The notes: generated by a model from the sequence alone, not told the origin. A DNA stretch of 5,965 nucleotides from an archaeon (GCA_021107835.1 JAIOSD010000059.1:1-5965); one strand, 5' to 3'. Positions 1 to 4,912 are shown, numbered from the stretch's first letter. Translations and numbers: made by a program.

Positions 1-287
1 GACTCGATAGGGGAGGTTTTTTGTTTAAAAGTATGAGAAAGAAAAAATATGACTCTGCTACAATTAGAAAGATAATAAAAAATGCTAAAGAAAAAGCTAG
101 AATTGAAAAAAATATTAGTCCACATACCTTAAGACATTCGTTTGCTACACACTTAATTGAAAATGGTTATTCTGTTTCTGAAGTTCAGGCTTTATTAGGG
201 CACAAAAGCCCTGAGACTACATTTGTTTATGTTCATGCTGCTACTTCAAATTTCATAAAGGTTAAAAGCCCTTTGGATAGTTTATAG
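1..287 (+). CDS. xerA: XerA-like tyrosine recombinase, C-terminal part (5' end outside window)
   Basis: This is the C-terminal half of the catalytic domain of a tyrosine site-specific recombinase, the type that resolves chromosome dimers (XerA in archaea) or integrates elements. The reading frame is open from base 3 onward and already reads as recombinase (LDRGG before the TTG at 21), so the gene starts before the window and the TTG at 21 and ATG at 33 are internal. Visible active-site residues are the His-x-x-Arg box (PHTLRH, bases 120-137), the second His in LLGHKSPETT, and the nucleophilic Tyr in FVYVH (codon at 228-230). The ending SPLDSL is like archaeal XerA tails as I remember them. 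The first catalytic Arg and the Lys lie upstream and cannot be checked. Kae1 starts 3 bases after the stop, so the two are probably co-transcribed. A plasmid or virus integrase is possible, but the housekeeping neighbour favours XerA. Confidence 0.88.
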   Translation, partial: LDRGGFLFKSMRKKKYDSATIRKIIKNAKEKARIEKNISPHTLRHSFATHLIENGYSVSEVQALLGHKSPETTFVYVHAATSNFIKVKSPLDSL

Positions 288-290
288 AAA

Positions 291-1265
291 ATGGTAAACT
301 TAATCACACTTGGAATTGAATCGACAGCACATACTTTCGGTGTTGGTATTGTAAAAGGGAATAAAATTTTAGCGAATGTTAAGAAAAGTTATACTACTGA
401 AAGTGGTGGAATCATTCCTATGCAAGCTGCTAAACATCATGAAAGATATTACAAACAAGTTATTTCTGATGCTTTGAAAGAAGCTAAATTAGATATAAAA
501 AATATTGATTTGATTAGTTATTCTCATGGACCTGGTTTGGGCCCTTGTTTAAGGGTTGGTTTATTAGCTACAAAAGAATTGCATGAGGAGTTTAAAATTC
601 CTTTTATTGGAGTAAATCATTGTGTTGCTCATTTAGAAGTTGGGAAAGCTGTTACTAAAGCTAAAAATCCTGTTTTGTTGTATGCCTCTGGTGCTAATAC
701 GCAAGTAATTGCTTTTGAAGGTGGAAAATATAGGGTTTTTGGTGAAACTCTTGATCAAGGAACTGGAAACTTTTTAGATGCGTTTGGTCGTTATATTGGT
801 TTAGGTTTTCCTGGTGGTCCAAAGATATCTAAGTTGGCTGAAAAGTCTAATAATTTTATTTCTTTACCTTATTCTGTTAAGGGAATGGATGTTTCTTTTA
901 CTGGACTTTTAACTAAGTTGAAACAATTATATGATTCTAAAGAATATAAAGTAGAAGATTTATGCTATTCTTTACAGGAAACTGCATTTGCCATGTTGTT
1001 GGAGGTTTCTGAAAGAGCAATGGCGCACTGTGATAAAAATGAATTGCTTCTTGGTGGTGGAGTTGCTTGTAATACTAGATTAAAAAAAATGTCTGAAATA
1101 ATGTGTTCTGAAAGGGATGGAAAGTGTTTTATCCCTGATAATTCTTTGCTCGTAGATAATGGTGCCATGATAGGTATTACAGGGGCTAAATTTTATAATC
1201 CTAATAAAAAATATAAATTAGAAATTAGACCTTATGAGCGGACTGATGATGTTGAAATTAAATAG
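291..1265 (+). CDS. kae1: Kae1, KEOPS subunit for tRNA t6A modification (TsaD family)
   Basis: Kae1 is the catalytic subunit of the archaeal KEOPS complex. It transfers the threonylcarbamoyl group from threonylcarbamoyl-AMP to A37 of ANN-decoding tRNAs in the cytoplasm. The 324-residue protein shows the ASKHA fold signatures: GIESTAHTFGVGI at residues 8-20, the metal-binding pair H110 and H114 in NHCVAH, Y131 in the YASGANTQ phosphate loop, GMDVSFTGLLT near 199-209, the GGGVACN loop, and the last metal ligand D289 in VDNGAMIG. Length and domain content match stand-alone archaeal Kae1. It is not fused to the Bud32 kinase, as it is in some archaea, so Bud32, Cgi121, Pcc1 and Sua5/TsaC must be encoded elsewhere. 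The ATG at 291 is 3 bases after the recombinase stop with no Shine-Dalgarno, so it is either read through from upstream or has a promoter inside the recombinase. All key residues are present. Confidence 0.97.
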   Translation: MVNLITLGIESTAHTFGVGIVKGNKILANVKKSYTTESGGIIPMQAAKHHERYYKQVISDALKEAKLDIKNIDLISYSHGPGLGPCLRVGLLATKELHEEFKIPFIGVNHCVAHLEVGKAVTKAKNPVLLYASGANTQVIAFEGGKYRVFGETLDQGTGNFLDAFGRYIGLGFPGGPKISKLAEKSNNFISLPYSVKGMDVSFTGLLTKLKQLYDSKEYKVEDLCYSLQETAFAMLLEVSERAMAHCDKNELLLGGGVACNTRLKKMSEIMCSERDGKCFIPDNSLLVDNGAMIGITGAKFYNPNKKYKLEIRPYERTDDVEIK

Positions 1266-1270
1266 AAACT

Positions 1271-1280
1271 CTTAAAAAAT
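1271..1280 (+). promoter_or_regulatory. TATA-like box for the 98-residue CxxC protein
   Basis: CTTAAAAAAT is centred about 24 bases before the ATG at 1300. That suits a leaderless archaeal transcript starting at or near the start codon. There is no Shine-Dalgarno sequence between the box and the ATG. The match is modest and AT-rich sequence produces such boxes by chance. Confidence 0.4.
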
Positions 1281-1284
1281 AGTG

Positions 1285-1290
1285 TTTTTT
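1285..1290 (+). terminator. T-run, possible terminator of kae1
   Basis: Six T residues lie 20 bases past the kae1 stop. Archaeal RNA polymerase can terminate on T-runs without a hairpin. The run sits between a TATA-like box and the next ATG, so it could equally be incidental. Confidence 0.3.
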
Positions 1291-1299
1291 CCCAATTAA

Positions 1300-1596
1300 A
1301 TGGAAAATAATGGAATATGTGGGGATTGTAAGGCTTTGCAAGGTATTTATGATATTTTATCTGATAGAGATACTGAAATTAGTTTACTAACTGAGAGATT
1401 TGATTTAGAGGATCCTTCCTTAGTTGATAATTTACAAGCTTTAGAAAGATTTAAGGATTTAGTTTCTGAACAAACTAGGCTTAATGAAAGATATACTATA
1501 TTGTTAGAAGAAGCGCAACTAAGCGAAAAAATGGTGTATATTCCCTCTAGAAGAGTATTTCATTGTAATGATTGTTCTCATGAATTTGAAGATTAA
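1300..1596 (+). CDS. Hypothetical small protein with a CxxC at each end and a helical middle
   Basis: I do not recognise this 98-residue protein. It has CxxC at residues 7-10 (CGDC) and CxxC at 89-92 (CNDC, preceded by His88). Between them is a long Leu/Glu/Arg-rich stretch (about 12-75) that looks like one or two amphipathic helices, broken near the DPS at 38-40. If the helices fold back as a hairpin, the two cysteine pairs could form a single four-cysteine zinc site; this is inferred from the pattern. The tail, FHCNDCSHEFED, reads like half of a zinc ribbon. No signal peptide or membrane segment is visible. The start has a TATA-like box at -24. The gene lies just downstream of kae1 on the same strand, and its stop directly touches the stop of the convergent RHS gene, so the two transcripts probably overlap at their 3' ends. 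Function unknown; a nucleic-acid or protein-binding adaptor is possible. Confidence 0.8.
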   Translation: MENNGICGDCKALQGIYDILSDRDTEISLLTERFDLEDPSLVDNLQALERFKDLVSEQTRLNERYTILLEEAQLSEKMVYIPSRRVFHCNDCSHEFED

Positions 1597-2640
1597 TTAT
1601 CTTCCACCGTACCCTTTTCTTTCCCATAATTTATTTGGAGGGTGTTTTCCACTAGGCAAATATTCTGTTATAATTGCCTCTCCTGTTTCTGGATTGTACT
1701 CATAAAATAACCTGCTTCCTTTATCAACATTAACATGTCCTGACGTTTTTGGATTTAGTAATTTTCTTACTTTTTCTATTGCTACTTCTATTTTATGTAG
1801 GGGTGCTTTTTTTATTTGTTTTAAGAATTTATTTGATCTAACTATAGTTCTAACCTCGCCGAGACATAATATACAAAGGCCCCTATCAAAGGGATTTAAT
1901 TTTTCTCCAGTAGCAGTTTCGCCTTCCACCCCTTCTATAAACCCTTTTATATCTCCAATAAAAGGAGTCATATCAATATAATAATTATTCACTTCTGAAA
2001 GGGGATCTTCTGTAAAATGATAAACTATGTCTTTTTCTATTTCATTTAAAAGTTCAGTAGGATCCATGCTTATTTCTTTTGATCCTTCCTTATTATTTCT
2101 AAATTCTTTATTGTTTAAATTTTTGGATATGTAGTTCATTTCATCAGATATTTGTAATGTTTGTCCTATTGCTTCAATGGTAGCTGCCATTCCTAAATAT
2201 GTCATGCTTGATTCTCCACTTGGATCAATAAGATTAATAGGATTATTCATTACATAACCATAAGCTAATTCTCCCTCAACAGGATCAACACTAGTAAATC
2301 TACCTAAGTTTGAATCGTAATATCTAGCACCAAAGCGATATAGCCCTTCATCTAGTTCTTTTCCTGTGAAGGAGAATCTTTCTTCGTTAATTATCTCTTG
2401 TCCAAAAGGCAATGTTTTTGAGTTAATATCTGTGCCTAACCTATCTTGATAGTGATATTTTATTTCATCATTTTCTTTAGAAGCTAACAGTTTGTTTCCT
2501 GCGTAGAAATAAGTTGTTACTTTTTGTTCTGGTTCACTAGTTTGTTCTACACTATGGGTTTCTCCGATTGGGATTACTTTTGCTATACTAAAAGGAATAG
2601 TTAAAACTAATAACAGTAGAATAATCACACTCTTTTTCAT
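1597..2640 (-). CDS. Short secreted RHS protein with pretoxin segment and candidate C-terminal toxin domain
   Basis: This 347-residue protein looks like a miniature polymorphic toxin. Residues 1-20 form a Sec signal peptide (two Lys, a hydrophobic run, SIA before the likely cleavage), so it is exported. Residues 42-70 resemble a single terminal YD/RHS repeat (YFYAGNKLLA, YHYQDRLGT). Residues 86-142 are the RHS-associated core (FTGKELDEGLYRFGARYYD, LGRFTSVDP, NNPINLIDPSG). Residues about 218-262 resemble the pretoxin PT-TG segment, with DMTPFIGDIKGFIEG and a Thr-Gly at 244-245. From about 270 to the end is the variable domain, with a helix rich in Lys followed by a predicted strand-rich tail (HVNVDKGSR, LFYEYNPETG, EAIITEYLPS). 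I cannot name this domain; a small RNase-type fold is one possibility. Unlike bacterial RHS shells of a thousand or more residues, the long repeat barrel is absent. A good TATA-like box lies at -26. No same-strand downstream immunity gene is present. Confidence 0.88.
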   Translation of the reverse strand: MKKSVIILLLLVLTIPFSIAKVIPIGETHSVEQTSEPEQKVTTYFYAGNKLLASKENDEIKYHYQDRLGTDINSKTLPFGQEIINEERFSFTGKELDEGLYRFGARYYDSNLGRFTSVDPVEGELAYGYVMNNPINLIDPSGESSMTYLGMAATIEAIGQTLQISDEMNYISKNLNNKEFRNNKEGSKEISMDPTELLNEIEKDIVYHFTEDPLSEVNNYYIDMTPFIGDIKGFIEGVEGETATGEKLNPFDRGLCILCLGEVRTIVRSNKFLKQIKKAPLHKIEVAIEKVRKLLNPKTSGHVNVDKGSRLFYEYNPETGEAIITEYLPSGKHPPNKLWERKGYGGR

Positions 2641-2659
2641 AGTAATTAAAAAGAAAGAA

Positions 2660-2670
2660 GATATATAAAC
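2660..2670 (-). promoter_or_regulatory. TATA box of the RHS gene
   Basis: On the minus strand this reads GTTTATATATC, centred about 26 bases before the ATG whose first base is 2640. It is one of the best TATA matches in the window. It starts immediately after the stop codon of the upstream GTPase-like gene, so the RHS gene has its own promoter rather than depending on readthrough. No Shine-Dalgarno is seen, so the transcript is probably leaderless. Confidence 0.6.
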
Positions 2671-2671
2671 T

Positions 2672-3517
2672 TTACTTTAAATGTAATTCAACAATATCTT
2701 TTTCTTTTAGAATGTGTGTTAATCCCACTCTTTGTCCATCGAACTTCGCTCCCTTGCCCCATGTTCTTGCGTAATCAAATTTTTTAATAAAATCTTTGTG
2801 TACGTTTCTAGCTAACTCTTTTACATCAGAACCTTTTTTCATAGCAATTGGAGGAAAATCTTTTTCTTTTCCAGGGGTTTTTGTATATACATATATTAGT
2901 TTTAATTTTTTCCATATTTTTTCCTTTAGACTTTCTTCGTTTGAATTTAAAGTAATTCCTTTGAAAGGTATTGCAGCGTCTCTTAATTCTTTTTTTATTA
3001 ATTTAATTTCTTCTTTTTCCCTATAAACAATAATAATTAAATCTGAATCTCTGATTATACTCATATAAGCTGGACCCTTTTCTTTTTCTAAATAATTTTT
3101 AGTTATTGCTGGGATTTCTATTACTTGTATTGTAACACCCTTGTAATCTAAGGTCCCAATTTCAGGAGTTTTTGTTGTGAATTCATAATCTGCTATTAAT
3201 GGTTTAGCATTTGTTATTTTGCTTAATAATGTGGATTTTCCTGAATTAGTTGTGCCTATTAAAACTATTCTAGCTGCTCCTTCTTTTTTTATTGATAAGC
3301 CTCCCCCCCCTTTTTTAGATAGTTTTTTCTCTCTTTCTAATAATTTTTTGTATTTAGAAATTCTTTGTTTTATATCGTTTCTTAGTTTTTCTGCTCCTTT
3401 GTGTGATGGTGCTACACTAAGCATATTTTGTAAACATTTTAGTTTTTCAGGAATAGTCTTAGCTTCTAGATATTCTTTTTCTGCATTCTCATATTCATAT
3501 CCTGCGTTAATTGGCAT
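2672..3517 (-). CDS. Shortened DRG/OBG-like GTPase with C-terminal TGS domain
   Basis: This protein belongs to the DRG/OBG line of TRAFAC GTPases, whose members act around ribosomes and RNA. I place the start at the ATG whose first base is 3517, giving 281 residues. MPINAGYEYENAEKEYLEA is a typical DRG start, whereas the longer open frame to 3694 adds a hydrophobic sequence unlike the family and runs over the divergent gene. Residues 1-80 are a helical, Lys-rich region ending in a Gly4 linker. The P-loop GTTNSGKST is at 88-96 and a G2-like DYEFTTKTPEIG at 110-121. The G3 position reads QVIEIPAI (131-138) where DxxG is usual, and no NKxD is found. The TGS domain spans about 208-280 (YVYTKTPGKEKDFPP, GSDVKELARNVHKDF, GQRVGL). 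It is about 80 residues shorter than usual DRG proteins, apparently through loss of part of the G domain. Nucleotide hydrolysis is doubtful, although P-loop binding may remain. Confidence 0.87.
   Translation of the reverse strand: MPINAGYEYENAEKEYLEAKTIPEKLKCLQNMLSVAPSHKGAEKLRNDIKQRISKYKKLLEREKKLSKKGGGGLSIKKEGAARIVLIGTTNSGKSTLLSKITNAKPLIADYEFTTKTPEIGTLDYKGVTIQVIEIPAITKNYLEKEKGPAYMSIIRDSDLIIIVYREKEEIKLIKKELRDAAIPFKGITLNSNEESLKEKIWKKLKLIYVYTKTPGKEKDFPPIAMKKGSDVKELARNVHKDFIKKFDYARTWGKGAKFDGQRVGLTHILKEKDIVELHLK
3303..3310. repeat. C8 homopolymer next to T6 inside the GTPase-like gene
   Basis: Eight C followed by six T on the plus strand read as A6G8 in the minus-strand gene, encoding Lys-Lys-Gly-Gly-Gly in the linker before the P-loop. 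Such tracts are prone to replication slippage and to polymerase or sequencing error. A one-base change would frameshift the gene before the GTPase domain. The frame is intact in this copy. Confidence 0.6.
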
Positions 3518-3582
3518 ATAATTAATGTGGAAAGTCAGAATAAAAACCTTTCTAAAGTAGCTTGTCAAGTACAACCAAAAAC

Positions 3583-3592
3583 AATATATAAA
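3583..3592 (+). promoter_or_regulatory. TATA box of the nucleotidyltransferase two-gene unit
   Basis: AATATATAAA is centred about 24 bases before the ATG at 3612. A purine-rich stretch just before it (ACCAAAAAC) could serve as the TFB-recognition element. It overlaps an (AAAC)4 repeat that fills the space up to the start codon. The divergent GTPase-like gene starts at 3517, so this 94-base gap must also hold that gene's promoter, which I cannot place with confidence. Confidence 0.6.
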
Positions 3593-3605
3593 CAAACAAA
3601 CAAAC
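3590..3605. repeat. (AAAC)4 tetranucleotide repeat between TATA box and start codon
   Basis: Four perfect AAAC units run from the end of the TATA box to 2 bases before an ATG at 3607. Gain or loss of a unit would change the distance between TATA box and start codon by 4 bases, and so the leader length. Whether it varies in the population cannot be seen from one sequence. Confidence 0.7.
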
Positions 3606-3611
3606 AATGAT

Positions 3612-4169
3612 ATGATTGGAATATCCAATAGAAATATCTTAGATGTATTTTGTATAAAATTCTGTAAAATCGTTGAAAAATATACAGAATACATAATTGT
3701 ATCTGGATTTGTTGTAATTTCATCTGGGAGGGCAAGAGCAACCCAAGATATAGATATGATTATTAAAAAAATGGATGTAGAAAAATTTAAAAGATTACAT
3801 CAAGATTTAATAAAAAATGATTTTGTTTGTGTACAATCGGACGATCCAGAAGAAATTTTTATGGAATATCTAAAAAATAATACAAGTGTCAGGTACACAG
3901 AAAAAAATATCCCCCTTCCAGAAATGGAAATAAAATTTGCTAAAGATATATTAGATAATTATCAGATAAAAACAAAAACAAAACTTCCATTAACAGGGTT
4001 AGACATATGGTTCAGTACAATTGAAATGAATATAGCTTTTAAAGAAGAATATTTAAAAACTCCAAAAGACATTGAAGATGCTAGACACTTAAGAATAGTG
4101 TATGAAGAAGAGATAGATGAAGAAGAAATAAAAAAAATAAAAACAATGATAAAGGAAATAAAATTATGA
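3612..4169 (+). CDS. AbiEii/MNT-like nucleotidyltransferase, first gene of a two-gene unit
   Basis: This 185-residue protein has the nucleotidyltransferase-fold signature: Ser31-Gly32, then GRARATQDID with D46 and D48 as the metal-binding carboxylates (residues 39-48). Near the C-terminus is KDIEDARHL (152-160), a motif shared by AbiEii-type and related archaeal proteins. Such enzymes transfer a nucleotide to RNA or protein, and many act in toxin-antitoxin or phage-defence pairs, as the toxic or neutralising partner. The C-terminal tail (166-184) is acidic and then Lys-rich, probably helical. No signal peptide is evident. The ATG at 3612 fits the TATA box at -24; an earlier ATG at 3607 opens only a two-codon frame whose TGA overlaps this start. 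The stop overlaps the next gene by 4 bases, suggesting translational coupling. Codons are markedly A-rich (ATA for Ile is frequent) compared with kae1, which might indicate acquisition. The true substrate is unknown. Confidence 0.82.
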   Translation: MIGISNRNILDVFCIKFCKIVEKYTEYIIVSGFVVISSGRARATQDIDMIIKKMDVEKFKRLHQDLIKNDFVCVQSDDPEEIFMEYLKNNTSVRYTEKNIPLPEMEIKFAKDILDNYQIKTKTKLPLTGLDIWFSTIEMNIAFKEEYLKTPKDIEDARHLRIVYEEEIDEEEIKKIKTMIKEIKL

Positions 4170-4366
4170 ATCAAGATATAGAATCCGTCGAAAGATGGGC
4201 AAACTACGTAAAACAAAGTAAGGGTAAATGGAAAAAAATACATACCAAATTTATAAATGCTCAATATGAAAAACAGAGAGAATTTATTAAAAAAATACCC
4301 CGAGAAAAAATAATAAAGTTATATCGGTTAAAAAATCTGAAAGGCTATCCAAAACTATTGAATTAA
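4166..4366 (+). CDS. Small basic partner of the nucleotidyltransferase, 66 residues
   Basis: I cannot give this protein a family name. It is 66 residues long, rich in Lys and aromatic residues and probably all-helical, with SVERWANYVKQS (7-18), a central WKKIHTKFINAQYEKQ (22-37) and the ending LKNLKGYPKLLN. No Cys motif, signal peptide or membrane segment is seen. Its ATG overlaps the stop of the nucleotidyltransferase in an ATGA junction (4166-4169), which points to co-translation and a joint function. It is too short for a HEPN domain and lacks an obvious RxxxxH motif, so this is not a standard MNT-HEPN pair. My recollection is that similar small proteins follow similar nucleotidyltransferases in other archaea, which I cannot check here. 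An antitoxin, toxin or RNA-binding subunit are all possible roles. Codon use is as A-rich as that of its partner. Confidence 0.75.
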   Translation: MNQDIESVERWANYVKQSKGKWKKIHTKFINAQYEKQREFIKKIPREKIIKLYRLKNLKGYPKLLN

Positions 4367-4380
4367 TTCTTTCCAAAATC

Positions 4381-4390
4381 TTTTTAAAGA
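4381..4390 (+). promoter_or_regulatory. TATA-like box of tRNA-Leu
   Basis: TTTTTAAAGA is centred about 28 bases before the first base of the tRNA at 4413, the usual distance for archaeal tRNA promoters. The preceding T-run could also end the transcript of the two-gene unit that stops at 4366. Confidence 0.5.
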
Positions 4391-4412
4391 AAATAAAAGC
4401 AATAAAACATAA

Positions 4413-4496
4413 GCAAGGTTGCCGGAGTGGTCAAACGGGATTGGCTCAAGACCAATTAGCTTAGTGCTTACGCAGGTTCGAATCCTGTACCTTGCA
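4413..4496 (+). tRNA. tRNA-Leu, anticodon CAA
   Basis: A complete class II tRNA folds by eye. The acceptor stem GCAAGGT (4413-4419) pairs perfectly with ACCTTGC (4489-4495), and the discriminator is A4496, as expected for leucine. The D stem is CCG/CGG (4422-4424 with 4436-4438), with a GTGGTCAAA loop. The anticodon stem ATTGG/CCAAT encloses CTCAAGA, giving CAA at 4447-4449, which reads UUG. The long variable arm has an AGC/GCT stem (4458-4460 with 4466-4468), and the T stem GCAGG/CCTGT holds a TTCGAAT loop with one G-U pair. CCA is not encoded, so it is added after transcription. No intron is present. It is flanked by a possible defence pair and convergent membrane-protein genes. tRNA genes often serve as attachment sites, but I found no second copy of the 3' end in the window. 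Confidence 0.97.
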
Positions 4497-4497
4497 C

Positions 4498-4506
4498 TTT
4501 TATTTT
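4498..4506 (+). terminator. T-rich terminator after tRNA-Leu
   Basis: TTTTATTTT begins 2 bases after the tRNA discriminator and is a plausible archaeal T-run terminator. It overlaps the final codons of the convergent membrane-protein gene, so the two transcripts meet here. Confidence 0.45.
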
Positions 4507-4687
4507 AACAATGGTGTGTTGCACTTAAATATATTTTTTTTATTCCTAATAAAACCAATGATATTGCAAATGTTTGTGCTAAAGTTAAAAAATTAAACCA
4601 TAGTGCCAATCCCAATAAAATTACTACTATCCCTTTAAATGCAAAAAACCCCTTTCCGTGATGATAATTTACCTTCTCAGTTTTCAT
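4505..4687 (-). CDS. Small two-helix membrane protein (paralogue 2)
   Basis: This 60-residue protein has two predicted transmembrane helices, at about 15-31 and 34-52, joined by a very short turn (NFLT), so both ends should lie on the same side of the membrane. The N-terminus carries His9-His10 and the C-terminus ends His58-His59-Cys60; a metal or thiol role is possible but speculative. It aligns without gaps to the neighbouring upstream protein over about 35 residues with 11 identities (pattern LxG..LW...L.L....A.I.L...G..K), so the two are tandem paralogues. Its ATG follows the neighbour's stop by 3 bases, so they form an operon read from the promoter near 4950. Small hairpin membrane proteins of this kind are of unknown function. 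The family is not recognised with a name. Confidence 0.75.
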   Translation of the reverse strand: MKTEKVNYHHGKGFFAFKGIVVILLGLALWFNFLTLAQTFAISLVLLGIKKIYLSATHHC

Positions 4688-4690
4688 TTT

Positions 4691-4912
4691 TTACCTTGAG
4701 AATATTCCCCATAATACTTTTAATGCCCCTGCTATAAATAACAAGATAGCGAGTACTTTTTCTAAACTTAATATTCCATCCCAGAGAATCCAACCAAGTA
4801 TTAATGAGATAAGTCCTGCAAAAATTAATCCTGCACGAGCATTTGGTGCGATTTGTTTAGTAGAAACTGTTTTTTTTGAAATTCTTTTTTTTGTAGTTCT
4901 TTTTTTGGCCAT
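4691..4912 (-). CDS. Small two-helix membrane protein with basic N-terminus (paralogue 1)
   Basis: This 73-residue protein has a Lys/Arg-rich N-terminal segment (residues 1-19), then two predicted transmembrane helices at about 27-43 and 50-70 with a short LSLE turn. The charge pattern favours both ends facing the cytoplasm. I chose the ATG at 4912 over an in-frame GTG three codons earlier because a near-perfect archaeal Shine-Dalgarno, GGTAGGTGAT on the minus strand at 4917-4926, sits 4 bases before this ATG and would overlap the GTG. It is the first gene of a two-gene operon with its paralogue downstream. Function unknown. The basic tail could bind nucleic acid or membrane phospholipids, but nothing in the sequence decides this. 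Confidence 0.77.
   Translation of the reverse strand: MAKKRTTKKRISKKTVSTKQIAPNARAGLIFAGLISLILGWILWDGILSLEKVLAILLFIAGALKVLWGIFSR

Noticed and set aside
965..1168. Minus-strand open frame inside kae1
   Set aside because: It lies opposite strongly conserved Kae1 motifs, has no promoter or ribosome site of note and resembles no family.
2796..3521. Two plus-strand open frames opposite the GTPase-like gene (2796-3026 and 3219-3521)
   Set aside because: Phe/Ser-rich translations typical of the reverse complement of a Lys/Glu-rich gene; the minus-strand gene has clear P-loop and TGS motifs.
3962..4264. Minus-strand open frame over the end of the nucleotidyltransferase and the start of its partner
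   Set aside because: Phe/Ile/Ser-rich shadow of two A-rich coding regions, crossing both genes, with no domain pattern.
4166..4366. HEPN domain, which would make the pair a standard MNT-HEPN system
   Set aside because: At 66 residues it is too short for HEPN and shows no RxxxxH-type catalytic motif.
4413..4496. tRNA-Leu as an integration site for an element
   Set aside because: No second copy of the tRNA 3' end is found in the window, and the only recombinase is a XerA-like fragment about 4 kb away on the far side of core genes.
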